The notes under the pieces are model-generated. The model was not told the origin of the DNA and made no database searches. It saw nothing but the letters and a program-made list of their open reading frames with translations. This document shows positions 21,161 through 32,315 of a stretch of DNA of 64,000 nucleotides, piece by piece (positions within the stretch are counted from its first letter, which is position 1; every line of letters begins with the position of its first letter). The stretch is taken from assembly GCA_029706075.1 (NCBI GenBank), contig JAINUG010000014.1, positions 1,207,501 to 1,271,500 of the forward strand, given 5' to 3'. The position numbers were made by a program, and so were the translations under genes. The stretch comes from Aldrovandia affinis (taxonomy: Eukaryota; Chordata; Actinopteri; Notacanthiformes; Halosauridae).

Positions 21161-21866
21161 CTTGTGCTGGGTGGACCTTGAAGGCTCTCCGTTTCTGCAC
21201 AGAACTCATTTAAATCCAAACACATAAGAGATATCCATTTCTGGCGAATGAGCTTGTGTTCACATAAATCTCTCTCCAGTAGACGAAGGTGCGCGTTTCT
21301 TCATCTACACCCATTACAATTAAGAGGACTTCATTTGTATTTTCTAATATAATTGGTTGTCATTGCCGTAATATTGCCCCCTTTCCAGATGTTGTTAATT
21401 GCTCCTCTAACTAAATGAGTACCTCATTAGCTTCCCCTCGTAGCCCGGCCCGTTCTGCGCTACAACTCATTTGAACTCGCCAGGCACTAAACCCTCGACA
21501 GGTGTTCATTTTTTCCCATAAACGATACAGCTATGAGAAAGCACAAAAATATTAATACGCCGCGTGAACGGAAGACAAATCGTGAATAGAGGGCAAATTT
21601 AAAATGGCGCCTGGTTTCAAAGGTGTCTGGTGTCTGGGCCTCGCCAACGTGTCGTGTCGGTTACAGAACCTTATTCAACACCCCCACCTCTCCCCCACCC
21701 CCCCCACCTCAGATTCGAGTGCTTATTTTTAAACTACCCCGGGATGACCCCACATGCAAAAGAACACAAGAAAATAGGCTTTCCAGTTAGTGTTCATTAG
21801 TATGCATGCAGTCCCTGGGGTGGGGGGTGAACGGCGTAACGCCCGGGCGCGCCGTGGGTTAGGTAC

Positions 21867-22059
21867 CTATGGGCAGGCGGTTTTTCTTGTTGGCAGGGGT
21901 GGTGGCCGGGGAGAGCTGGGGGGTGTTGGAGGGGGTCAGCTCCAGGCTGTTGCTCTTCACCGCGCGGGATTGTGGGATGCTGGCCAGCAGGGTCTCCAGG
22001 GCCAGTCGCTCCTCCTCAGACAGCTGGTCTGCCGTCGTCACACTCCGCACAAACTCCAC
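21867..22059 (-). CDS. gapvd1: gapvd1 coding exon c6 (TPQLSPATTPANKKNRLPI)
   Basis: The exon is 193 nt, phase 0 in and phase 1 out. The acceptor is gcccccctccag and the donor is ATAG|GTACCT. It encodes VEFVRSVTTADQLSEEERL then ALETLLASIPQSRAVKSNS and LELTPSNTPQLSPATTPAN KKNRLPI. It ends the RasGAP region and begins the Ser/Pro-rich middle. The SNTPQLSPATTPANKKNRLPI motif is nearly invariant in the family. Confidence 0.95.
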
Positions 22060-22926
22060 CTGGAGGGGGGCAAGTGTTTATGGTTGTGGAGGGGGGAGGG
22101 GAGTGAGGAGAATACAAGGAAGTGTGACCACGAGACTCCTTTATCAACCCTCACCCAAATGACTTTTTTCATTTTTAAATGGGAGATCACTTTTGTAAGC
22201 ATGTCCCCTATCCACTGTGGAGCTGGAGCCAAAATGGCTGCCCCCCCAGTAAAGCACCACTGAGTTTCCACTGCATTATCCACACCACGTCCTGCAGCAT
22301 GCATAACGGAAATCACACCGAATGCAGGAGTTAACACATCAGCCTGACAAAAAAACTACTGCGTAACTACACTGCTTCCTTTTAGAAACAACAGACGGAT
22401 GCGGTGTAGTGAACAAGCTTGCCAACTCTGCCTCCAAGGCCAGCTTGTACATCAGCCAGCGGCGGCAACGCTAGTGGGCTGAGCCAACACGGGTGGTTTT
22501 GAGATAAAAGCCAATGGAAAAACCAACCAGAACCAAACCTAAAGGAGTTCCAGCTGTGCAGTCGAAAAAGGGCCGGGCGTAACTTGGACAACTTAAAACA
22601 CGGAAACGGAAGCACGGAACCGAGCAGAAGCATATCGTAGTGATGCCTGCGCCTGAAGTCCTGAGAAAGAACCAGACATTCACGAGGCTCATGAATTAGG
22701 AGGAAGGGCAGACTCGGCGAGGTTCTGTGGTTCTGCGCTGGGCCCGAACGCAGACGCAGTGCTGACAGTGAGCCCAGCCCAGCCCCCGGGGGACCGGCCG
22801 TCCTTGTTAGACTCCGCCTGAAACGCTTGCAGTCTCTCGCTACGCCGCGCGTCAGGTTGGGGCTTGTCGGGCTCAGCCCCTGTCACACAGGAATTTCCCT
22901 CGCCGCCAAGAATCTCACCGCCTGTT

Positions 22927-23400
22927 CAAAACTGGGAGCAAGGTTTTGGAGCCTGCAATAAACGTGGCGGTAGTGTAGTGTAATGGTTAGGGAACTGGAC
23001 TTGTAACTCAGAGGATGCTGGTTCAATTCCCAGGTGGGGCACTGCCGTTGTACCCTTAAGCAAGGTACTTAACCTGAATTGCTTCAGCAAATATCCAGCT
23101 GTATAAATGGATTGTATGTAAAAAAAAAAAGAAAAAAAGAAATGTAAACTGTGTAAGTCGCTCTGGATAAGGCACGTGCTGTAATGCTGACCTCATTATT
23201 CATCTCCTCTCACTAAGGATGATGCAGTAACATTTTCCAGTGTTCATCCCACGACCGTAGCATCCGTGCTTTATGTGGATTTGTTATGAATGGATGTACT
23301 TAAAAAATTTGATCATGAAAATGCAAGAAAAAAAGGACTTGTTTTCAAAAAGGGGGTCACACTAAAATTGTTAGATAAGTTAAATTATGGCAGGTAAAAA
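22927..23400. repeat. Dispersed repeat copy A, interrupted by a SINE
   Basis: 'aactgggagcaaggttttgg.gcctgcaataaac' at 22927, then after an inserted SINE 'aaggatgatgcagtaaca', 'tatgaatggatgtacttaaaaa' and 'ttttcaaaaagggggtcacactaaa' to 23390. The same string of blocks occurs at 25117-25405. The two copies bracket gapvd1 exons c3-c5. Confidence 0.8.
22966..23192 (+). mobile_element. tRNA-derived SINE
   Basis: A-box-like 'tagtgtaatggttagggaactgg', B-box-like 'ggttcaattcccagg', body 'gtacccttaagcaaggtacttaacctgaattgcttcagcaaatatccagctgtataaatgg', an A-rich stretch, and tail 'gtaagtcgctctggataag'. It is inserted inside dispersed repeat copy A. Confidence 0.85.
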
Positions 23401-23479
23401 AAAGCCAGCGCATAGCTATGTGCGATTAGTCATCACAGCCCCATTCACTGGTTGAAAAGAGAGATGTGTTGCGTCTTAC

Positions 23480-23614
23480 CAGAGAGAGCAGCTGGTTGTG
23501 TGTCATGTACACCACTGTCCGGGTCAGGCCTTCCAGCAGGTTCATGGAGGACATGGGCGGGGTTTCCACAGCCCTTCCACCAATCACCACATCCAGGAAG
23601 GCAGCCACACAGCT
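23480..23614 (-). CDS. gapvd1: gapvd1 coding exon c5 (RasGAP domain, SCVAAFLDVVIGGRAVETPP)
   Basis: The exon is 135 nt, phase 0-0. The acceptor is ggttctaccag and the donor is CTG|GTAAGA. It encodes SCVAAFLDVVIGGRAVETP, PMSSMNLLEGLTRTVVYMT, HNQLLSL, which corresponds to the late RasGAP domain of the family. Confidence 0.95.
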
Positions 23615-23825
23615 CTGGTAGAACCAAGCGGCCAATCAAAACACACATTAGTCAAAAGACTTGATGGGGGGGGGGTCATTTTATTTTCATGACCCCAGGG
23701 TTCAGGTCTCCAAAAGCTGCCTTCTCCATCATAGAGAAAATCTGCATATTATGAATATGCATTAATCTGCACATTATGAATGTAAGGTACGGAACAGGCG
23801 CACACACGTGCAGCAAGGCTCTTAC

Positions 23826-23912
23826 TTTATCAAACTTGGCCAAGCTGCTTTTCCGACGAGGGTCTCCTTCGTCAGCATCGGTCATGGCCAACTGCTGAAG
23901 CAGCTGTCCCAC
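23826..23912 (-). CDS. gapvd1: gapvd1 coding exon c4 (VGQLLQQLAMTDADEGDPR)
   Basis: The exon is 87 nt (29 codons), phase 0-0. The acceptor is ctctctctctcatag and the donor is AAA|GTAAGA. The translation matches mammalian VGRLLQQLAMTGSEEGDPRTKSS..KFDK. A CU-rich tract precedes the acceptor. Confidence 0.95.
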
Positions 23913-24171
23913 CTATGAGAGAGAGAGAGAGATAGAGAGATAGAGATAGAGAGGGGGGAAACAGGGAGGTAGTGGAGGACAAGGAGAATGGGGGAGCAAG
24001 AGAGGAGACAAGAGGGAGGGAGAAATGGGAAAGCAAGAGATATGGGGGGCAGATATTGAAATAGAAAAGGTGATTCAGGAAGACAGAGAAGCTGCTTATA
24101 CCAAATCACAAAAAAGCGCAAATAAATGAAAAGCAAATTTGAAAAAATAATACAAATACATTTTCAAGCAT

Positions 24172-24352
24172 CCCCTATATCCTCCCACAGGGTGTGTATG
24201 TGAAAGTCCCCTATATGCTCCCACAGGGTGTGCATGTGAAAGTCCCCTGTATCCTCCCACAGGGTGTGCATGTGAAAGTCCCCTATATCCTCCCACAGGG
24301 TGTGCATGTGAAAGTCCCCTATATCCTCCCACAGGGTGTGCATGTAAAGGTC
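24172..24352. repeat. 36-bp minisatellite, 5 copies
   Basis: 'cctcccacagggtgtgcatg' followed by 'tgaaagtcccctatat' repeats with exact 36-bp spacing (24181, 24217, 24253, 24289, 24325). It lies 36 nt beyond the donor of exon c3, so the open frame running from the exon into it is an intron read-through. Confidence 0.95.
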
Positions 24353-24387
24353 TCAAACACACCGCACAAGCCCGAGCGTGACAGTAC

Positions 24388-24963
24388 CTGCATGAGGTTG
24401 AAGCGGGCCACCTCGTTGACGGGGGCGTCGGAGATGATGCCGTACTGCTCGGGGTTGACCACGGCGGGGCAGATGAAGCAGGTGAGCAGCAGGTGGGTGC
24501 ACATGGTCCGCACCTCGCCCACCTCCAGCCGCTCCACCCGCGACAGCGTGCGGTACATCTGCGACACCACCCAGCGCAGGCCGTGCGGGAAGCAGTAGGT
24601 GTTCTGGCGCAGCGAGCCGATGAACTTGTTGACCAGGCTCACCAGCTTGGCCTCGTTGGCCTCCACGGCCGCCTGCACCTTGCGGCGGTAGCCGTCGGAG
24701 CCCTTCTCGCCGAAGAGGCGCTCCTGCTGGGCGGGCGTGTAGCGCTCCGTCAGCTTGGCCGGGTCCGTCTCCAGGTGGTCCTCGTCCTCCACCAGCAGGT
24801 GCATGATGGGCTCGTGGAGCGTGGCGGTCAGGAAGAGCTTGGCGGAGTACAGGCCCTCGGAGAAGAGGCGGAACAGGACGCTGAAGGCGCAGGTGGCCCG
24901 GCGGAGCAGCCGGCGGGGGTTATCGCTCTCCTTCAGCTCGAACTCGATCAGGTAACGCAGCAC
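24388..24963 (-). CDS. gapvd1: gapvd1 coding exon c3 (core of the RasGAP domain)
   Basis: The exon is 576 nt (192 codons), phase 0-0. The acceptor is tcctctgtcccag and the donor is CAG|GTACTG. It begins VLRYLIEFELKESDNPRRL and includes TATLHEPIMHLLVEDEDHL, LVNKFIGSLRQNTYCFPHG, LEVGEVRTMC and the RasGAP signature-like FICPAVVNPEQYGIISDAP, ending NEVARFNLMQ. All blocks match GAPVD1. The exon is markedly GC-rich (third positions mostly G/C). Confidence 0.97.
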
Positions 24964-25116
24964 CTGGGACAGAGGACATCGCGTTGAATATCACCCTACA
25001 CACGTGGTGAGTGGGGCTACATGCATTTCATAAGCAAGTTGAACCACGTGCAATTGTACGTGTTGCTTTTTATTGTTCCTTTTATATGTTGTTTTGTAAA
25101 TGAATTAGTTGATGAT

Positions 25117-25405
25117 GAAACTGGGAGCGAGGTTTTGGGGCCTGCAATAAACACTCATCATTTCATATCTGGAGACGGTGCGGAGGGGAACGAAGGTTTA
25201 GAAGTTCTCCAACGCGACTCGTGTTCGCATGATTCCACGAGACACACGTGCTGTAATCTCTTCTCACTGTAAGGATGATGCAGTAACACTTTAGCAGTGC
25301 TCATCCATTCATGTGGATTTGACATGAATGGACGTACTTAAAAATTAGATTGTGAAAAAGGTCATTGTTTTCAAAAAGGGGGTCATACTAAATTTCTTAG
25401 ATAAG
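25117..25405. repeat. Dispersed repeat copy B
   Basis: 'aactgggagcgaggttttgg.gcctgcaataaac', 'aaggatgatgcagtaaca', 'catgaatggacgtacttaaaaa' and 'gttttcaaaaagggggtcat' in the same order as copy A, without the SINE. Confidence 0.8.
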
Positions 25406-25809
25406 TTAAGAAGTGTTTTGTTGCTTTGATATGTTGCTTTGTAAATTAATTAGTTAATGATTAGTTCATGTTAATTAGTGTATGTTAATGTAACCGTATT
25501 ACACCTCTGCTCTGTGCTTTAAGGGCACCCCTGGCAGAAAGAAGTGAGTTTGTTAGTTATGTCATTAAACAGGTATCATCTAATTGGAGGTTTAAATGAA
25601 CTAACTTGGGACTCAGCTAATGCACCCCGTGGGGAGGGAAGAACATCATCTCTTTAACAGACTTTTAACACTGTTATCTAACACCTACAGGCTGCAATGC
25701 AGTGGCCATTTGACACAGTAGTACATGGAAGAACGTCCAAATTGTCATTATATCATAGCCCTACAGTATATTAAATACAATATGAACTTTTCTGGAAAGG
25801 TTACGGAAA

Positions 25810-25979
<170 letters not shown>

Positions 25980-26114
25980 GGGAGGGTGATATGTCAGGGT
26001 GTGTGTACATGGTGCATGTTTAGAAACTTCCAGAGGGAGAGAGGGAGGGTGTGTGTTCGTGCATGCGTACCCAAGGGGGAAGGGGACAGCTGCTTTTATT
26101 AGAGACTCATAAAA

Positions 26115-26375
26115 ACACAGAGAGAGAAAGAAAGAGAGAGAGAGAGAGAGAAAGAGACAGAGAGAAAGCAAACAAACAAACAACACAAACAAACAAAAAG
26201 AGGGAGGTATAGAAATAGGGGGTAGGCAGGGAAAGAGAGAATACAGAGAAACAATAAAGAGGAAGGGAAAAGAGGGAGAGGGAGAGAGGGAGGGAGATAG
26301 ACGGGAGGAGGGGCAGAGAGGAAGGAAAGAGGGAGTCACAAAAGGGAGAGGGAATTGGGTAGAGAGAGACAGGGC
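26115..26375. repeat. Purine-rich GA/AAAC tract
   Basis: Almost all purine on the plus strand with a (CAAA)n patch at 26168-26197. CU-rich in the transcript; ends about 30 nt before the donor of exon c2. Confidence 0.9.
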
Positions 26376-26405
26376 CAGGTCCGTTTGTGGGCAGGGGCTC
26401 CTCAC

Positions 26406-26673
26406 CTGCAGCAGGTAGCTCTCATCCTCGGGCATGATGCAGTTGCCGTAGAGCGAGGTGAAGACGCTCTGTGTGACGCCCTGCGCGTGCTCCTGGTTCA
26501 GCCGCTGCCCCGTCACCAGGCAGGACGCCACCAGCCGCGGGTTCTCCCTCAGCCGACTCAGGAACTCCCCGTACATGCTCTCCTGGAAGCCCAGCGTCTT
26601 GTAGCCGTCCACAAACTGCGTGTCCTCCAGCACCTTGGCGTGCTGGCAGCATTCTGCTGGGGAGGCCTCCGCA
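26406..26673 (-). CDS. gapvd1: gapvd1 coding exon c2 (ILEDTQFVDGYK..FTSLYGNCIMPEDESYLLQ)
   Basis: The exon is 268 nt, phase 2 in and phase 0 out. The acceptor is tcctctgtcccag and the donor is CTGCAG|GTGAGG. It encodes SAEASPAECCQHAK, VLEDTQFVDGYKTLGFQES, GEFLSRLRENPRL.., FTSLYGNCIMPEDESYLLQ. It follows the N-terminal helix-rich segment and leads into the RasGAP domain. Confidence 0.96.
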
Positions 26674-26701
26674 CTGGGACAGAGGAGAGATAGCCATCAC
26701 C

Positions 26702-26780
26702 ATTATTATTATTATTGTTTATTGTTATTATTATAAATAATAATAATAATAATATCATCAATCATCATCATCATCATCAT
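26702..26780. repeat. (ATT)n / (ATC)n microsatellites
   Basis: ATT/TAA trinucleotide runs at 26704-26755 followed by (ATC)n at 26760-26780, directly upstream of the exon c2 acceptor in transcript order. Confidence 0.9.
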
Positions 26781-29670
26781 CCATCGACTGCATTTATAGC
26801 ACCTTTCATGCTTGGCGTTGTGCCTAAGAGCCCCTGCTAGCCGTACCCATGCTCATGATATAACACAGGTTCTCGTTCCATATCACTTTATTACATGGGG
26901 GGTGACCTCCACCACCATTAACGTCTAGCACACAGCTGGGCGACGCAGAAGAACCATTCTGCTCCACAACACTTAAAAACCTTTGCAGTGAAACAAAACA
27001 GAGAATGCTTTAAAACATAGGGCTTTTAAAATTGCCCAGCGACTAAACCCACGCCAGCAAAGAGCGCTCCCCATACGCTCATCACACATACTGCGCGGTT
27101 AAAGCAGAGCGCAGGCCTGGGGTGGGGCCTGCATTCTACTCTGGCACTGCAGGGCATGCTGGGTACTGGCGGTTGGTCGGCGCACTGACGTAGGGCTCAT
27201 CGTATTGTGTTTGGCCTTGTGGATGCCAGGCGCACGCTGCAGAGAGGCTGGGCAGGAGCCCCAAACCTGGCCCCATGTCCTCTTTAAAGTACAGCAGCCG
27301 TTGTTCTTGCTTTCCCACTGTGGAAAGCGTCGGTCTTGGCAGCGGAATCAGGGAGATTAGCGGCCACGCCTACTACTGGCAGAGCAGAAAGTGTACACAC
27401 CTGTATTGTATAATCTAATCGCACCTGTATGCATAAAACTGCTCTGCTCTCTTAGTAGGTGACTGGAACACGGAGGCTGGAGCCAGGAGCGAAAAGCTGG
27501 CAGAGTGAGACGACCACAACGTACACGACTGAAAAGTCTAAAAAGTGTGACCTGTGTTTAATTTGTATTTTGCCGAAAGTCTGTTTAATTTAGTTTGTTG
27601 TTTTAGTTAATTTTTGTGGCCAAACCCGTGAGGTGGACGGCGGAAGATTTTTGGTTGGTTTTTATTTTATCTGAGCTCTCTCTCTCACTCTTCCCCGTGC
27701 CTGGGGAAGGAATAAAATAAAACACGGTTTTATTCCAGCGTGGACTATATATCGCAACTTCGCTCGATCAAAACAAAATGGCGTGCGTGTCACATTTGGT
27801 CTAAATTTCGTGGAAGTTTTTGCCTCGCAAATACGCACTAATGTGGGAGACCGCCGTTTCTCCCTGGGCTTTATTCGTACACACTCCAAACATGGCAAAC
27901 ACATTTGAAGTGCGATGTCCTTCTGATTACGGTGTTTGGAAATGTTTGTTGTACTTTTTTTGTATTTGATTTTTTTATTTTTTTTTGCACGGGGCTTGGA
28001 AGCCTCAGACGTGCCTGCAGCCTCTAGTTTTAATTTTGTTCTTGTAAAAATGACTGGTAGGTCAGTGGCCAGCAGGGGGCAGTGTGCACTGTTCTATCCA
28101 CCGAACAGATCCCCAGCACTGTTTCTAAACCCACTGTTTTGTTCTTTCAGCTCGGGCGGTATGACATGAGCGGAAAAGGAGGATGGGGGGCTCGGCAGAA
28201 CCAGGTCAGTTTTATCAGGAGTTTTCGGTCAGGGTGGTGTTCCGAATGGAGGCACGTAACACTCCCACTCCTGGAGAACGTCCAGAACATTCTCAGAGGG
28301 CCTGGAGGAGACACTGGAGAGGCTAAAAGTGGGTTTACCTTACTGTTCCACCGACGGAAAAAAGGCCCGCTGCAGCACACTCCCCCGCATGAAAGAGACG
28401 GAGCGGCAACACCACCGCCCACTTTCCTCGCCTTTACGGCTAACAACCTAAAAAACCAGGAGCGCTCGGATAAACCGCGCGTGCCCCGCACCGTGCAGGG
28501 GGTCACCTGGCATCCAGGGTGGACAGGGCGTGTGGGGCGGAAACATTACCTTTCCCGGAGTTCAACCGTAATCGCAATGGAAAGTTTATATGCACACAGC
28601 CGAGCCGAGAGGACTGTTAACGTCTGATAAGCAAATGTTGCAAATTTCTGTTGCAAATGTTACCTTCAGTCACTAGGCATGAGTTGATGACACAATACAT
28701 ACCTTGGTATTGAGTTCATGGTATGGGCATTATGACAGTATGATATTCCCTCTAAATAATAATGTTGATAGAACAAAAAAAATGCACAATTGAATAATTT
28801 TCTTGTTTATTATTTATAACAATAAAACACAAAATGCATTACTGTAGATATCATTGCATCTAATGAAATGAGCTGTGGCAGTGCAAATTAACCCCTTAAT
28901 AAAGGGCTAGAGAAGAAAATAACCTTTAGATGCACTGCAGTCCAACATTTTAGATCTAAAAGTTCTAAAATTCTAGTTCTAAAAATATTCTAAAACTCAA
29001 GTTCTGGACTGGCCAATGACATGCTTGTTTTGAGTTAGCCCCACCCACATTGGCTGGAGTTAGCTGCAGTGACCAGCATGCTGTGCAACTTTGGGGAGCA
29101 CAGAAAGTGAGAGTGGTGCCATGCTCAAGACCGCTTGTGTGCTTAGAACCTGAATGCTCATTGGCTGGCCCGCCTTCCTAGCAGTGGCCATATTCCTGAT
29201 ACATTTATTTTCTGAGACCCTTAAACCAAGGGAAAGTGTTTGGTTTGCCGTACTTCAGCCAGCCATTCATTAAACGTACCTTTTCAAAGGTGTCCTACCT
29301 GGTGTCAAACTAAACCATTCCCGTGTTGTTTCTCTTCAATATTGTTTCTTATTCCACAGAATATACATAGTTTCATACATATATCACATGCATATTCAAT
29401 GATGAATGTAAAAGACACATAAAATCTAAGCAAAATAGCACACATTAAGCACAGCAAATTCTCACGAATACCACTGACTGACGGGTGTAACATGAACACT
29501 AATGAAACATTATTTAAGGTTTGGAAAATTGCACATCGTTCAGGTGAGATTAAAGCTGGGTCTTTGTGTAGATAACAATGGTTTGGGGAGGGATGGGGGC
29601 AGATGGGAGGGGTGCTAGCATGCAATCTCCTCCTTACTGAAAAAGTGCCCTCACCAAAAGAGTGTCTCAC
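26781..29670 (-). other. gapvd1 intron between exons c1 and c2, no clear feature
   Basis: Mostly unique sequence. Open frames such as 28082-28627 on the plus strand show no recognisable domain and no codon-like conservation I can see, so I call nothing here. Confidence 0.6.
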
Positions 29671-29855
29671 CTGGTGAGGATGAGGCGGTCGAGGTTGATT
29701 CGCTGTTGCTTGGCGATCCAGGCGGAGCGGTAGAGCTTCTCGGCCGTCTTCAGCACCTCGGCGTTCAGCCTCTGGATGAGCTGCTTCTCCGAGGCCACGT
29801 ACAGACGCTCCTGCTTCAGGTGGTGGGCCAGCGTGTGCACGTCCGGCTTCACCAT
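29671..29855 (-). CDS. gapvd1: gapvd1 first coding exon c1 (start codon)
   Basis: The coding part is 185 nt and ends at phase 2. The ATG at 29855 opens MVKPDVHTLAHHLKQERLY then VASEKQLIQRLNAEVLKTA and EKLYRSAWIAKQQRINLDR, which matches the mammalian N terminus MVKLDIHTLAHHLKQERLY. The exon continues upstream to an acceptor at 29888-29890 (ccccctgcag), giving 32 nt of 5' UTR that stays open in frame. The donor is CACCAG|GTGAGA. Confidence 0.96.
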
Positions 29856-29896
29856 CTTCACCAGCTGGAGCCGACTGGACAGGGACTCTGCAGGGG

Positions 29897-30088
29897 GAGG
29901 GGGAGGGGAGAGAGAGAGAGAGAGAGAGAGAGGGGGAGAGGGAGGGAGAGAGAGAGAAAGAGTGAGAGAGTGAAAGAGAGAGAGAGAGAGAGAGGGAGAA
30001 GGAGAGAGAGGAGAGAGAGAGAGGGAGGGGGAGGGAGAGAGGAGAGAGGAGGGAGGGGGAGAGAGAGAGAGAGAGGGAGAGAGGGAGA

Positions 30089-30156
<68 letters not shown>

Positions 30157-30242
30157 AAGGTAGAGGGAGAGAGACAGTGAGAGAGAGAAAGGTAGAGTGA
30201 GAGAGAGAAAGGTAGAGTGAGAGGGGGAGAAAAAGAGAGAGT
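29897..30242. repeat. Purine-rich (GA)n tract, ~345 bp
   Basis: Nearly pure purine on the plus strand (GAGAGA and GGGAGAGA units). In the gapvd1 pre-mRNA it is an extended CU tract that runs straight into the acceptor of the start-codon exon. Confidence 0.97.
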
Positions 30243-30306
30243 GAAATGTATTGTTATGTATGCATGTAATGTGTATCAATGCATGTCTGTACACTTATAT
30301 ATACTA

Positions 30307-31542
30307 TACTGCTAAAAAAATAAATCAAAGGAACACTTAATCATCACAGTATAACACCAAGTCAATTAAACTTCTGGGATATCGATCTGTCCAGTTAGGA
30401 AGCATAAACAATTGTGATTCAATTTCACCTGCTTTGGTGCAAATGAAAGTGACAACAGGTGGACAAAAAGTAAATGGTTTTGCAGGTGGTGGCCACAAAC
30501 CATTTTCTCTCCTTATCCTTCCTGACAGATTTGTCTCTAGTTTTGCATTTTGCTAGTTCCCTTGTCACTACTGGTAGCATGAGGCGGTACCTGCAGACCA
30601 TTCAGGTTGCACAGGTAGTCCAGCTCCTCCAGGATGGCACATCCATATGTGCCGTCGCAAGAAGGCTTGCTGTGTCTCCCAGCACAGTCTCAAGGGCACC
30701 CCGTTCTCTTCACAGATGAGAGCAGGTTCACACTGAGCACGTGACAGACGTGAAAGAGTCTGGAGACGCCGTGGCGAACGTTATGCTGCCTGCAACATCA
30801 TCCAGCATGACCGGTTTGGCGGTGGGTCAGTGATGGTCTGGGGAGGCATATCCTTGGAGGGCCGCACAAACCTCCACGTGCTAGCCAACGGTACCCTGAC
30901 TGCTGTTAGATACCGGGATGAAATCCTCAGACCCATTGTCAGACCTTACACTGGTGCAGTGGTCCCTGGGTTACTCCTGGTGCAGGACAATGCCCGGCCT
31001 CATGTGGCCAGAGTGTGTAGGCAGTTCCTGGATGACAAAGGTATTGATGCCATTGACTGGCCCTCACGTTCCCCAGACCTGAATCCAATTTGGCACGTCT
31101 GGGACGTTATGTATCGGTGCATCCGCTGCTGCCAAGTAGCACCAGACTGTCCAGGAGCTCACTGATGCCCTGATCCAGGTCTGGGAGGAGATCCCCCAGG
31201 ACACCATCCGCCGTCTCATCAGGAGCATGCCCAGATGTTGTCACAGGCACGTGGGGGCCATACACACTACTGAGCCACAATATGAGTTGCCGTGATGAAA
31301 TTCACACAAGTTGGATCAGCCTGTGATCTCAATTTTTCACTTTGATTTTCGGTGTGATTTTGAATCCAGCCCTCAATGGGTTAATGATTTTGGTTTCCAT
31401 TGACCGTTCTTACATCATTTTGTTCTCGACGAAGTACACAATGTAATCAATATCAATCAATCAATTTTCAACTTGAATATTTAGTTCATTGAGATCCACA
31501 ATGTGTGATTTAGGTGTTCCCTTAATTTCTTTGAGCAGTGTA
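30307..31542 (+). mobile_element. Defective Tc1-like DNA transposon
   Basis: The ends are inverted ('actgctaaaaaaataaatca' near 30308 and 'tttctttgagcagtgtata' near 31527) and flanked by TA-rich sequence. The transposase remains are an HTH segment (QVAQVVQLLQDGTSICAVAR) at 30590-30690, FTDESRF (first Asp) near 30708, VMVWGGIS near 30830, LLVQDNARPHVA (second Asp) near 30980, and SPDLNPIWHVWD near 31073. The last catalytic residue, usually Glu in NPIE, is Trp here. The segment between HTH and first Asp is shortened and frameshifted, so the element cannot encode active transposase. Confidence 0.9.
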
Positions 31543-32315
31543 TATAGTTACAGGTTGTACATTTCATACTGAATATGACTGCCATGGCAACATTAATTGA
31601 GTTTGTCTTGCTAATAAAACACCATTGAATTGTATTTCATTTCATAGAATAGAATGGAGAGAAAGAGAGTGCTTTGAGAGGATTAATGTATTTGTATTTA
31701 GTCAAACCTTTTAGTATTCTTCAGGGGATTCTAAAGATGTAACCCAGGACAGTGCTGGATATACACCACCTCCACACTCTGCTTCAATTTCACGCCAAAA
31801 AGACAGAAATTCAAATCAATCTGCAGGGCACACACTGCACTGTAATACACTCAAGTTTTTTCAGTCCTGCAGGGTACAAACCTAAAGTGTCCGTTTATCT
31901 TCTCCAAGTACATTTGCAAATGTAAAAATTGAATTTTGATAGAAAGAGAGAGAGAGATTTTTGTTTTTTGGGATACCGCAACAAGAAGAACAGGAAGACC
32001 TGCTAAAAAACACTAGTTGAGGAACCCAAGGGCGGGTCCTGAGGTAAGAGTCTAGAAAGCAGGCGCGCACACCAAAGACGTGCACGACAGAACTGAACGG
32101 CTGCATCCACACGTGAAAACAGAATGAGCCATTTCTCATCTCAACCACAACATCGGCTCAGACATCATCAGCAATGCATGCCAATGAAAAGGTCTAAGGC
32201 CTAAACGAGTACTGTAAGACTACACTACAACACTACAAATGCATATGTATTTCAACTCCTCTAAGCTCCACAGTGCTTGACCTTTCGATCTGTCTGCACA
32301 GAAGTACTACCTTAA

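Noticed and set aside
24172-24352. CRISPR-like array
   Set aside because: Units are directly adjacent with no unique spacers; it is a eukaryotic minisatellite.
24493-24987. 164-codon plus-strand frame
   Set aside because: Antisense of the GC-rich RasGAP exon c3.
28082-28627. 181-codon plus-strand frame
   Set aside because: No domain, no splice context, overlaps another open frame on the opposite strand; within a gapvd1 intron.
29305-30294. 329-codon minus-strand frame and 164-codon plus-strand frame
   Set aside because: Most of the length is the (GA)n tract plus antisense of exon c1; no independent gene.
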